From JAGLQA01 sp023135565 (GTDB lineage: Bacteria > Acidobacteriota > Aminicenantia > UBA2199), in the NCBI GenBank assembly GCA_030639305.1, contig DAOWCY010000014.1, forward strand, positions 1-57,794: a stretch of DNA of 57,794 bases, in the 5' to 3' direction. Shown here one piece after another: positions 32,879 through 40,910 of the stretch (its first letter is position 1; the number at the start of each line of letters is the position of its first letter). A program made the translations under genes and the position numbers. The notes beneath the pieces were generated by a model, which saw nothing but the letters and a program-made list of their open reading frames with translations, was not told the origin of the DNA and did not search any database.

Positions 32879-33337
32879 ATGTTTTCAAAACTGCTGCTGC
32901 TTTTTATCCTGACGCCGGTTATCGAGATATATCTCCTGGTAAAAGCCGGGGAACATATCGGTTCTGTGAATACCATCGGTCTTGTCATCCTGACCGGTGT
33001 GATCGGCGCATCTTTCGCAAAATCCCAGGGCGCTCAAATTTTTTTCAAAATTCGCGGTTCTTTAAACCGGGGGCAGATGCCGGGCCGGGAACTGCTGGAA
33101 GGGGCTATGATACTGGCCGGCGGGATTATGCTTTTAACTCCCGGCTTTATTACCGATTTGTTGGGATTTTCGCTGCTGCTGCCTGTCACCCGGAACGTTT
33201 ATACCGGTTTGGCGTTAACTTATTTTAAGAAAAAGTTCCGGGATGGTCAGTGGAGCTACTCCGAGCAGCCGGGGTCAGAAGAGCAGCCGCACCGGGAGGA
33301 CGTGATAATCGACCACCCACCCTTAGACGAAGGCTGA
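32879..33337 (+). CDS. fxsA: FxsA family membrane protein
   Basis: A 152-residue inner-membrane protein. FxsA hallmarks are visible: FILTPVIEIYLLVKAGEHIG at the start, GLVILTGVIGASFAKSQG, GRELLEGAMILAGGIMLLTPGFITDLLGF and LLPVTR. Three to four membrane helices are followed by a charged soluble tail (RDGQWSYSEQPGSEEQP). FxsA in E. coli was linked to phage T7 exclusion by F plasmids; the cellular role is unclear. GAGGT precedes the ATG. Convergent with the carbamoyltransferase gene. Confidence 0.85.
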   Translation: MFSKLLLLFILTPVIEIYLLVKAGEHIGSVNTIGLVILTGVIGASFAKSQGAQIFFKIRGSLNRGQMPGRELLEGAMILAGGIMLLTPGFITDLLGFSLLLPVTRNVYTGLALTYFKKKFRDGQWSYSEQPGSEEQPHREDVIIDHPPLDEG

Positions 33338-33519
33338 GGAGAGCATTCAGCTTTCGGCATTCAGCCATCAGCTTGAACTCAAGATTACTTATTACTTTGA
33401 GAGCTAAAAAAACCACACAATACGAATAAACCAAATATAAAGGACATCATACTTAGGAATAACAGAAGATTGCGGAGCAGTACCCGGCTGAAAGCCGAAT
33501 GCTATGCTGAAAGCTGCTT

Positions 33520-34704
33520 TCACATACGGGGGGTCTTTCTTTTATACAAGGTTTCCAAAGCCCGGCCCGGGTTCTCAAAACGGTTGTTCAACATCAAAGC
33601 GGCAATAATAAAAGGTTTGTACCCGGCCTCTTTGTAGGTTTCTAAGCGGTATTTTTCGAAGACTTCTGCCGTCACCTCACCTTCTTTACAGGATACCCCG
33701 GAGATATCGGCGGGCAAGCAGTGCATGTAAAGGGCTGAACCGTTCCGGGTGAGAGCCATTTTTTCGCTGTCGCATTCCCAGTCCTTAAAATTCGCATTCT
33801 GTGCCAGACACTCTTGTTCTAATTTTTGCAGTCCCCCGGGATCGTTCTTTTTTAGAAGAACGGTTCTCTCCTCCATAATTTTATAAGGGGCCCAACTCTT
33901 GGGATAAACGATATCGGCGCCGCTAAAGGCTTCAGCCATGGAATCGACCCGGGTAAAACCGCCGCCGCTCCCTGCTGCGTCCTGTCCGGCCCTGGCGACG
34001 ATTCCAGGCACTAAATCGTATCCCGGGGGAAAGGCCAGGGCGACGTTCATACCGAAACGGGTCAGCAGGGCGATAATTCCCTGGGGCACGGACAGGGGCT
34101 TGCCGTAGGTAGGAGAGTAAGCCCAGGTCATGGCGATTTTTTTCCCCTGCAGGTTTTCTAAGGAGCCGAAACGGTTCTCTATGTGGAGCAGGTCGCTTAG
34201 GGACTGGGTAGGGTGATCGAGGTCGCTCTGCAGGTTGATAATACCGGGCCGTTGGTTTAATACGCCTTCTTTATAGCCTTCATCTAAGGCTGCGGCCACC
34301 TCTTTCATGTAGTTGTGGCCGACACCCAAATATAAGTCGTCGCGGATGCCGATAATTTCTGTCAAAAAAGAGATCATATTAGCTGTTTCCCGCACTGTCT
34401 CCCCGTGAGAGATTTGGGATTTGCCTTCGTCTAAATCCTGGACGGTGAGCCCCAGCAGGTTGGCGGCGGAAGAAAAAGAAAAGCGGGTGCGGGTAGATTT
34501 ATCGCGGAACTGGGAAACAGCCAGCCCTGAACTAAAGCATTTAGCGGCGATATTTTTTTTGTGCAGGTGCCGCAGGGCCTGTGCCGTACAGAGGATTTGT
34601 TTTATCTCAGCGGTTGATCTTTCCCGGGTGAGGAGAAAATCCTTACCTGTCAGGTCGCGGTTCAACCATTTGATTTCAGAAAGCCAGTGTTTAAATTCGC
34701 TCAT
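33520..34704 (-). CDS. ygeW: YgeW-like knotted carbamoyltransferase
   Basis: A 394-residue aspartate/ornithine carbamoyltransferase superfamily enzyme. Carbamoyl-phosphate site STRTRFSF (family S-T-R-T-R), HPTQSLSDLLH (H-P-x-Q), and the second-substrate loop MHCLPAD (H-C-L-P) are intact. The length, the N-terminal ~45-residue extension, the AWAYSPTYGKP-type loop and the tail NPGRALETLYKRKTPRM resemble YgeW of E. coli rather than ArgF (about 310-335 aa). YgeW's true substrate is unsettled; it lies in purine/hydantoin catabolic clusters. Hydantoinase-type genes lie about 5 kb away in this window, but not in one operon. Confidence 0.8.
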   Translation of the reverse strand: MSEFKHWLSEIKWLNRDLTGKDFLLTRERSTAEIKQILCTAQALRHLHKKNIAAKCFSSGLAVSQFRDKSTRTRFSFSSAANLLGLTVQDLDEGKSQISHGETVRETANMISFLTEIIGIRDDLYLGVGHNYMKEVAAALDEGYKEGVLNQRPGIINLQSDLDHPTQSLSDLLHIENRFGSLENLQGKKIAMTWAYSPTYGKPLSVPQGIIALLTRFGMNVALAFPPGYDLVPGIVARAGQDAAGSGGGFTRVDSMAEAFSGADIVYPKSWAPYKIMEERTVLLKKNDPGGLQKLEQECLAQNANFKDWECDSEKMALTRNGSALYMHCLPADISGVSCKEGEVTAEVFEKYRLETYKEAGYKPFIIAALMLNNRFENPGRALETLYKRKTPRM

Positions 34705-34865
34705 GCGTCACCATCTTATAAAGTTAATTTCTTAATTACGGAAATATTTTAATAAAGTTTCGGCTTTTTTGCAAGTTCACGCCGGTAAAAAAATTACGTC
34801 CCTATTTTTTTTATTCAAAGCTTTTTTCAGAACTAATTTGCTGCAAAATCCGTATAATTGTTTTT

Positions 34866-34890
34866 TGAAGGGCGGACGGCGTCCGCGGCA
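34866..34890 (-). repeat. mosaic N5-CGCCG-N5' (GCGGA/TCCGC) before the barrel gene
   Basis: Palindrome at 34872-34886, followed by GGCATATAAGGCATATAAAGG; the AAGGAG ribosome site begins 18 bases after the palindrome. The upstream in-frame opening to 34769 runs through it and is not considered coding. Confidence 0.75.
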
Positions 34891-34915
34891 TATAAGGCAT
34901 ATAAAGGAGTATATT

Positions 34916-35536
34916 ATGAAAAAACTAATCTTTGCTGTGATTTTAATTTTTTTAACCGCGTCATGGTCTTTTTCTTCCGGCCTCTCGGCTAATCTCAACA
35001 TAAATTATAACCACGGTGTTTCCTCTTTTTTCGACCGATCGGAACTGCAGCTCACTTCCTCCGGGCTGGACTTCATCGAAAGCAGGCAAAACCGTATGGG
35101 TTTGGGTTTTACTTTTAGTGTTAATATCCCAATTTATAAAAGATTATACATTGTGCCCGGGGTGAGCATGAATTTCGGCCACCAGCAGTACGCCTATACC
35201 CAGGTGGGAGCAAATGGAGCCGGCGAAGACGATACTAAAAACACCTATTACTTCCAACTGTATTCGGGTGAGATGAGTCTCCTCTATGACCTGCTGGTAC
35301 TGAAAAACGGCTGGACTGTCAACCTGCTGCTGGGTCTGAATTATAACTCCCTCAAAATAGATAACGAGACCTTGGTGGAAAACCAAAAATACCTGGGCAT
35401 GCAAACTGCCGTCGGAGCAAAGTTCCAGCAGTTGAAACACTTAGGTTTCCAGTTCTTTGCTTATTATAAGATGCCTTTCGCTGCGGATTTATTGGCCTAT
35501 GTCGGCGCCCAGGGCGGCATTTCTTATAATTTTTAA
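34916..35536 (+). CDS. small outer-membrane beta-barrel protein
   Basis: A 206-residue protein with a signal peptide (MKKLIFAVILIFLTASWSFSSG) and about eight amphipathic strands (LGFTFSVNIPIYKRLYIVPG, TYYFQLYSGEMSLLYDLLV, TVNLLLGLNYNSLKID, LGFQFFAYYKMPF), ending in ISYNF, the C-terminal aromatic residue typical of outer-membrane barrels. Start fixed by AAGGAG six bases upstream. Resembles the OmpW/outer-membrane beta-barrel (OMP_b-brl) class in general form; function unknown. Confidence 0.7.
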   Translation: MKKLIFAVILIFLTASWSFSSGLSANLNINYNHGVSSFFDRSELQLTSSGLDFIESRQNRMGLGFTFSVNIPIYKRLYIVPGVSMNFGHQQYAYTQVGANGAGEDDTKNTYYFQLYSGEMSLLYDLLVLKNGWTVNLLLGLNYNSLKIDNETLVENQKYLGMQTAVGAKFQQLKHLGFQFFAYYKMPFAADLLAYVGAQGGISYNF

Positions 35537-35544
35537 GCGCTCTT

Positions 35545-35740
35545 AGCTCCGCAGGCCCTGCCGGGGGCCAAACTTTTGTAAAAGTTTGATCAAAATTTTT
35601 TATAATTTAGAATCAAAGGCACTCACACGCTGCTTCCTGCGGCGAAGCCGCTTATCGCCTCCCCGTGCGCACGGGGTTTTGATGAGCGAGACGATTCCTT
35701 GTTACGCCAAGGGGCCCTCACAGGCTCCCTGCGCCAACTT
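35545..35740. repeat. mosaic element, long composite
   Basis: GCAGGCCCTGCCGGGGGCCA, the AAACTTTTG/AAAAGTTTG hairpin, TTTATAATTTAGAATCAAAG (same as 24045-24065), GCGGC-GAA-GCCGC (35639-35651), CCCCGT-GCGC-ACGGGG (35661-35676), then TTTTGATGAGCGAGACGATT (related to the 19191-19560 units). It fills the gap between convergent barrel and ProS genes. Confidence 0.8.
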
Positions 35741-35777
35741 ATTAAAAAAATCCTAAATCCGCAGTGCGAAACAAATT

Positions 35778-37544
35778 TTAATCTTCAAGCTCTTCGGTTT
35801 TTTCTTTTACTTCGCGGGCAAGGTCTTCCTCTAAACGGACTTTTTCCTCTTTTATCTTCTGAATTAATTCTTCTATGGGAATAATAGTACTGCCGGATTC
35901 TTTCCTAAATTTCAACTCAGCCCCGCCTTTTTTCAACGAACGGTCGCTGATGGTCAAACGAAGCGGCAGCCCGATCAAGTCGGCGTCCTTAAACTTGATA
36001 CCCGGCGATTCATCCCGGTCGTCAAACAACACCTCGACGCCTTCCTGCCATAATTCTTTATAAACGCGCTGGGCTATCTCTTTCCCTTTTTCGCCGATAG
36101 ATATTAGATAAAGATGGTAAGGAGCGACCGAAACCGGCCAACAGAGACCGTTTTCGTCGTTGTGTTCTTCGGCGATACAGGCCAGCAGGCGGCCTACGCC
36201 GATGCCGTAAGAACCCATGATTACCGGCTTCCATTGGCCGTCTTTATCCAAAAATTTGCAGTCCATGGAATCGCTGTAACGGGTGCCCAATTGAAAAATA
36301 TTGCCCACTTCTACGCCGCGAAAACTTACCAGGGGGGCTTCGCATTGGGGACAGGCAGCGCCGTCCCGGGTCATGGCTATGTCCGCCACCACATCTGCTT
36401 TATAGTCCCGTTTATAATTGACGTTAAGCAGGTGGAAGCCTTCTTTATTGGCCCCGGAAACGAGGTTGCTCTCAGCCGGGATAATGTCGTCCACCACGGT
36501 AATCACGCCTTTTAAACCGATGGGCGAGGCATAACCGGGCACAGTACCGGCAGCGGTGATCTCTTCATCATGAGCGGGTCTCAGGGCTTTGGCTTCCAGG
36601 GCGTTGACTAATTTGGTTTCATTCACTTCCATATCACCGCGCACAATTGCCAGAACCAATTTGTCTACGTATTCTTCCTCTTCTTTTACCGCAGCTACCT
36701 TAAATACCACTTTCGCGGTTTTAGCAGCGGGGATGTCGAGGGATTTTGCCAGAGCTTCGATGGTGGTGGCGCCGGGTGTGGCTACTTCTTCTATAGGTTT
36801 CGCTTCTTCCTTGGGATTCTCTTTTTTAGAAAATACCGCGATCTGGCGGTTGGCCGACAGCCCGCACTTTTCACAGATCATCAACGTGTCTTCCCCGATA
36901 GGGGTCAAATACATAAACTCGTGGGCCAGGCTGCCGCCCATCATGCCGGTGTCCGATTTTACCGAAATCACGGGCAGATCGCAGCGGTGGGCGATATTAA
37001 AATAAGCCCGGTAATGATTGCGGTATTGTTTGTCTAAACCTTCCGGTGTGGCATCCAGGCTGTAACTGTCTTTCATCACGAATTCCCTGACCCGGATCAA
37101 ACCGGCCCTGGGCCTGGGATCGTCGCGCCATTTGGTCTGGATATGATAGATCAGGGCAGGCAGTTGTTTATAGGACCTGATCTCTTTGCGCATGGTGAAG
37201 GCGACTACTTCTTCGTGGGTCATGGCTAATACCATATCGTGGTTGTTCCTGTCTTTGAAACGCCCCATTTCGCCGCCGATCTGGTACCAGCGTTGGGTTT
37301 CTTTCCAGATGTCGGCAGGATGGATAACCGGCATGGTCATTTCTAAGCCACCGATAGCTTCGATTTCTTCGCGGATAATATTTTCGATTTTGGTGTTGGA
37401 CCTTTCCGCAAGGGGCAGGTTGATAAAAATTCCCGCTGCCAGTTGGCGGACAAAGCCGGCCCGCAGCAGTAGTTTATGGCTGGTAACTTCGGCCTCGCTG
37501 GGATCGTCCCGCAGGGTTTTGACAAAATATTGGCTCATTAACAT
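35778..37544 (-). CDS. proS: prolyl-tRNA synthetase
   Basis: 588 residues, the bacterial-type ProS with the INS editing domain. Class II motifs: motif 1 region LPLAERSNTKIENIIREEIE (with the usual G-x-R-x4 replaced by the family's L-P-L-A form), motif 2 TKWRDDPRPRAGLIRVREF followed by VMKDSYS, and motif 3 MGSYGIGVGRLLACIAEE. The editing domain spans roughly 230-390. The anticodon-binding domain is C-terminal (VAPYHLYLI, VLFDDRDESPGIKFKDADLI, PLRLTISDR). ATG 37544 has AGGAG nine bases upstream; the eight-residue extension has none. Confidence 0.95.
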   Translation of the reverse strand: MLMSQYFVKTLRDDPSEAEVTSHKLLLRAGFVRQLAAGIFINLPLAERSNTKIENIIREEIEAIGGLEMTMPVIHPADIWKETQRWYQIGGEMGRFKDRNNHDMVLAMTHEEVVAFTMRKEIRSYKQLPALIYHIQTKWRDDPRPRAGLIRVREFVMKDSYSLDATPEGLDKQYRNHYRAYFNIAHRCDLPVISVKSDTGMMGGSLAHEFMYLTPIGEDTLMICEKCGLSANRQIAVFSKKENPKEEAKPIEEVATPGATTIEALAKSLDIPAAKTAKVVFKVAAVKEEEEYVDKLVLAIVRGDMEVNETKLVNALEAKALRPAHDEEITAAGTVPGYASPIGLKGVITVVDDIIPAESNLVSGANKEGFHLLNVNYKRDYKADVVADIAMTRDGAACPQCEAPLVSFRGVEVGNIFQLGTRYSDSMDCKFLDKDGQWKPVIMGSYGIGVGRLLACIAEEHNDENGLCWPVSVAPYHLYLISIGEKGKEIAQRVYKELWQEGVEVLFDDRDESPGIKFKDADLIGLPLRLTISDRSLKKGGAELKFRKESGSTIIPIEELIQKIKEEKVRLEEDLAREVKEKTEELED

Positions 37545-37694
37545 GTTTGTTCTCCTGGTTTTTAGCAAATGTTAGAAAATAATATCATAAGTAGCCCCGC
37601 TAATCAAGGCTGATTTTAAAGAAAACCGGGGAAGAAAAAAAGGGGACAAGCAAGAAACGTTTAAAAAAGTCATAAAACAAGACTTGACCCCATT

Positions 37695-37833
37695 CTCTCA
37701 AAAAGTTTTGATCAAACTTTTTCAAAAGTTTGGCCTCCCCGGCAGGGGCCGCCGGAGGTAAGTCCCTCAGTTGGCTTTTTTATCTATGTAGGCAAAAAAG
37801 TCACGACTTTTTTATCTAGGTAGGTAAAAAAGC
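37695..37833. repeat. mosaic element plus a double hairpin in the proS/Nramp gap
   Basis: 37698-37762: AGTTTTGATCAAACTTTTTC, AAAAGTTTGGCC, CGGCAGGGGCCGCCGGAGGT. 37783-37833: two adjacent palindromes, GGCTTTTTT...AAAAAAGTC and GACTTTTTT...AAAAAAGCC, with similar ATCTA(T/G)GTAGG loops; the outermost arms also pair with each other. This lies downstream of the Nramp stop and could act as its terminator. The remainder of the 384-base gap shows no gene; an ATCGGC-TTC-GCCGAT hairpin lies at 37861-37875. Confidence 0.7.
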
Positions 37834-37928
37834 CATATGATTAAACGATATGTGGGACACATCGGCTTCGCCGATATATTCGACAGGCAGATGCGCTTCA
37901 TCGCCGGGGCTGTCGCAGGCAGCGCCGC

Positions 37929-39104
37929 TTATATGAATTTCTTTAGATTGATGAGCACGACGATCAAAAAAACAATCACAAAAAGAATATTATGCACCAG
38001 GGTGTTCTTGTATTCGCCGGTCTCTTTTTTGTTGAGCAGGTAAACCACAAAAAGAGCCACTATGGGCAGAAGCAGCGCATTAGTCACCTGGGCAACAACG
38101 ATCATTTGCAGCGGCCTGTTCGCAAAAATACTGAATAATATCCCGGAAAAAATAATCACTAAGAAAATTACCCGGAATGGCCAACTGTTCTCTTTCCAAC
38201 CGAATAAACCCGAAGCTGTCCAGGCGGCTGCATATGGGGCGGTAATGGCCGAGGACAAACCGGCGCTGAAAAGCCCGATACTAAAGAATAATTTCGCCAG
38301 TTTCCCGAACAAGGGAGTCAACTGCAGCGAAAGATCAGCGGGATTATTAACCTCGATGCCTTCTAAAAAATAGGCCGCCGCCGCAGTCACCACTATGGAA
38401 ATGGTAATCACGCCTCCTAAACCGATAGAAAGAAACGTGTCCGTCCGCATCAGCGGGATGTCCTCTTTCCCGCGCCACTTTTTCAAAATCACCGCAGAAT
38501 GCAAAAAGATATTGTAGGGCACGATGGTGGTGCCCAAAAGGGCCAGGATGAGCAGCGGCGAACCTTCGGGAAAAGCAGGAACAAAACCTTTCAAAATACC
38601 GCTAAGATCAGGTTTGACAATCAGGGCGGAAATAAAAAAAGAGAGGCCCATAATCACTACTAAAGAGATTAAGAATTTCTCGATGAGTTTATAATTGCGC
38701 CGCCACAATAAAACCGCCGCCGCCGCGCTGATCAAAAGAACCCAAAGCGGTTTCTCTATGCCGGTGATAATCTCTAAACCGAGACTGCCGCCTAAAATAT
38801 TACCGGCTTCATAAGCAGCGCAGCCCACGATGATGGCCAAAAATCCCAACGCCTGGAAACCGACCCGCAGCCATTTGTCAGCGGTTAGTTTTACCAAAGC
38901 CGAAGCCACGTCTATTTTCGTGGCTAAAGAAAACCGCCCGGCCATTTCCTGCAAAAGTATAGCCGATAAAGCAGCTATCACCACTACCCAGATCAGGCCG
39001 TAACCGAACCGCGCCCCGGCCAGGGTGGCCGTGGTCACTGTGCCGGGCCCGATAAACGCCGCCGCTACTAAAAAACCGGGGCCGAATTTACTCTTTTTTT
39101 CCAC
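37929..39104 (-). CDS. Nramp family divalent metal / related transporter
   Basis: A 391-residue membrane protein with about 11 helices. Family motifs: helix 1 AAAFIGPGTVTTATLAGARFGYGL aligns with the Nramp DPGN metal-site helix, but D and N of D-P-G-N are replaced (I-G-P-G-T-V-T). Helix 6 reads LGTTIVPYNIFLHSAV, where canonical Nramps have 'GA.iMPHNl.LHS', again lacking the Met-Pro-His. Missing metal ligands suggest a Nramp-related transporter with a different substrate. GTG start at 39104 follows GGAGGCT and overlaps the hydantoinase B stop by 17 bases, so it is cotranslated with the hydantoinase pair and may import their substrate (inference). Confidence 0.85.
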   Translation of the reverse strand: MEKKSKFGPGFLVAAAFIGPGTVTTATLAGARFGYGLIWVVVIAALSAILLQEMAGRFSLATKIDVASALVKLTADKWLRVGFQALGFLAIIVGCAAYEAGNILGGSLGLEIITGIEKPLWVLLISAAAAVLLWRRNYKLIEKFLISLVVIMGLSFFISALIVKPDLSGILKGFVPAFPEGSPLLILALLGTTIVPYNIFLHSAVILKKWRGKEDIPLMRTDTFLSIGLGGVITISIVVTAAAAYFLEGIEVNNPADLSLQLTPLFGKLAKLFFSIGLFSAGLSSAITAPYAAAWTASGLFGWKENSWPFRVIFLVIIFSGILFSIFANRPLQMIVVAQVTNALLLPIVALFVVYLLNKKETGEYKNTLVHNILFVIVFLIVVLINLKKFI

Positions 39105-40644
39105 AGCCTCCTCCCCCGGGGGTGTTGATAATCAGCACATCCCCGGCTTCGATTTCTATATTTACTTTCGAGCTTAATTTTATCTTGCGCGTCCCGGCGC
39201 CCTTTTTGCCGCTGCTGCGCAGCAGGATGTTCTCCCCGGGCTGGCCCGCTTCCCCGCCGTCAAGCCCGTAAGGCCGGGTGCGCCGCCTTTCCGAAAGTAT
39301 GCTCAGGTGCGCTTCCTGCAGAAATTTATAAGTGCGGGTCAGACCTTCGCCACCGCTGAATTTCCCCCTGCCGCCGGAATTTTTTCGCAGCGAGTAGTTC
39401 TCGATTTCGATAGGGTAGTCTATTTCCAGGGCCTCGATAGGGGTATTCAAGGAGTTGGTCATATGGCTGTGCACCGCCGATTCGCCTTTAAAAAAAGGAC
39501 CGGCTCCGGCGCCGCCACCGATGGTTTCATAGTAAGCGAAACCGGTGCCGCCGAAAGAGATATTGTTCATAGTGCCCTGGGAAGCGGCGGGAATTTTGCC
39601 GGGCAGCGCTTTAGCGAAAGCGCCCAACAGTACGTCTACGATACGCTGTGAAGTTTCCACATTGCCCCCGGCCAGGCCGCGGGGTTTTGAGGCATTGACG
39701 ATGCTGTCCGGCGGCAGTATTAATTGCACGGGGCGCATGATGCCGGAATTGATGGGCACTTCTTCGGCCAACAGGGTGGTGAGCACATAAAGGACGGCGG
39801 AGTAGGTGATGGCTTCGTTGGTGTTGACGCCGCCTTTGACCTGGGGCGAGGAACCGGAGAAATCTATCGTTATTTTACCGGGTTCGACTTTTACGCAGAC
39901 CTTTATTTCGATATCTTCCGTAGTAAAACCGTCGTCGTCTAAGAAATCGGAAAATCTATATTCCCCGGCAGGTATCTCACTGATCATGGCGGAGAATAGT
40001 TTCTCCGTATAGTCGATCAGGAACCGGGTGTAATTCTCGATGGTCTGGAAACCGTATTTTTCGATATTTTCGGCCATGCGGCGCATACCGCGCTTGTTGG
40101 CTGCTATCTGGGCCAGCAGGTCGCCTTCCCTTTCTTCGGGAGTTCTTACATTGGCCAGCAGGAATTGCAGCAGTTCCTGGTCCAGCCGGTCTTTTTTGAG
40201 CAGTTTCAACGGGGGAATAATGATGCCTTCCTGGAAAATTTCGGCGGAAAGGGGCATGGAACCGGCGTGCATACCGCCTACATCGCTGTGGTGGGCGCGG
40301 TTGGCGGTAAAAGCGATTTTGCCTTCATGGAATACCGGGGCTATCAAAGTGATGTCCGGCAGGTGAGTGCCGCCGCGGTAGGGGTCGTTGAGCATTACCA
40401 TGTCGCCATCTTCGAATTCGATCTCCCGGAGGGCGGCTTTGACCGATAAAGGCATGGCCCCTAAATGAACGGGGATGTGAGTGCCGAAAGCGAAACTCTC
40501 GCCGCCGCGGGTAAACAAGGCGCAGGAGAAATCTTTTCTCTCTTTTATATTGGGAGAAAAAGCGGAGTACTGCAAGATTTTGCCCATCTCGTCGCAGATG
40601 GACTGGAAGATGTTTTTAAAAACTGTAATTTCTATTGCGTCCAT
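39088..40644 (-). CDS. hydantoinase B / 5-oxoprolinase-like subunit
   Basis: A 518-residue HyuB-family subunit. Motifs: AFSPNIKERKDFSCALF near the start, HIPVHLGAMP, MLNDPYRGGTHLPDITLIAP, NRAHHSDVGG, VKGGVNTNEAITYSAVLY, ARGLAGGNVETSQR, and the C-terminal GGGGGCGK-like tail (NTPGGGGCGKK). With HyuA it forms ATP-dependent hydantoinases, oxoprolinases or acetone-type carboxylases; the substrate cannot be deduced. GGAGGT before the ATG is provided by the CCCGGAGG end of a mosaic repeat. Upstream in the same direction, 266 bases away, is the A subunit. Confidence 0.9.
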   Translation of the reverse strand: MDAIEITVFKNIFQSICDEMGKILQYSAFSPNIKERKDFSCALFTRGGESFAFGTHIPVHLGAMPLSVKAALREIEFEDGDMVMLNDPYRGGTHLPDITLIAPVFHEGKIAFTANRAHHSDVGGMHAGSMPLSAEIFQEGIIIPPLKLLKKDRLDQELLQFLLANVRTPEEREGDLLAQIAANKRGMRRMAENIEKYGFQTIENYTRFLIDYTEKLFSAMISEIPAGEYRFSDFLDDDGFTTEDIEIKVCVKVEPGKITIDFSGSSPQVKGGVNTNEAITYSAVLYVLTTLLAEEVPINSGIMRPVQLILPPDSIVNASKPRGLAGGNVETSQRIVDVLLGAFAKALPGKIPAASQGTMNNISFGGTGFAYYETIGGGAGAGPFFKGESAVHSHMTNSLNTPIEALEIDYPIEIENYSLRKNSGGRGKFSGGEGLTRTYKFLQEAHLSILSERRRTRPYGLDGGEAGQPGENILLRSSGKKGAGTRKIKLSSKVNIEIEAGDVLIINTPGGGGCGKKE

Positions 40645-40654
40645 TTCTATCTAC

Positions 40655-40905
40655 CTCCGGGGGTGCGGCGCACCCAGCCTATGAGCCGCTTCGCGGCAAG
40701 GGGTCGAAAATGTTTTTTCCAGGCCCCTCATAGGGTGCCCGCGCCGCGGGCTTGAAAAAAGTTGGACAAAAGCTTCTATCGAGCGCTGCGTTTGGGTCAA
40801 TCCTCAAACGTCTGGCCGGGGGCATAGACGTTTGCTTAACAAAAGTTTTTTGGGGGTCCAGGGGGCAATTTTTCAAAAACGCCCCCTGGTCGCCGAAGGC
40901 AAAGT
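40655..40905. repeat. mosaic repeat block between hydantoinase A and B genes
   Basis: Nearly the whole 266-base gap is repeat. Minus-oriented GGGTG-CGCCG-CACCC (40661-40675) followed on that strand by CCCGGAGGTAG, the hyuB ribosome site; GCCGC-TTC-GCGGC (40685-40697); plus-oriented GCCCG-CGCCG-CGGGC (40737-40751) preceded by CAGGCCCCTCATAGGGT; an AAACG/CGTTT module (about 40785-40835); and GGTCCAGGGGGCAATTTTTC with AAAAACGCCCCCTGG, a hairpin (about 40857-40889). Confidence 0.85.
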
Positions 40906-40910
40906 TTGTG

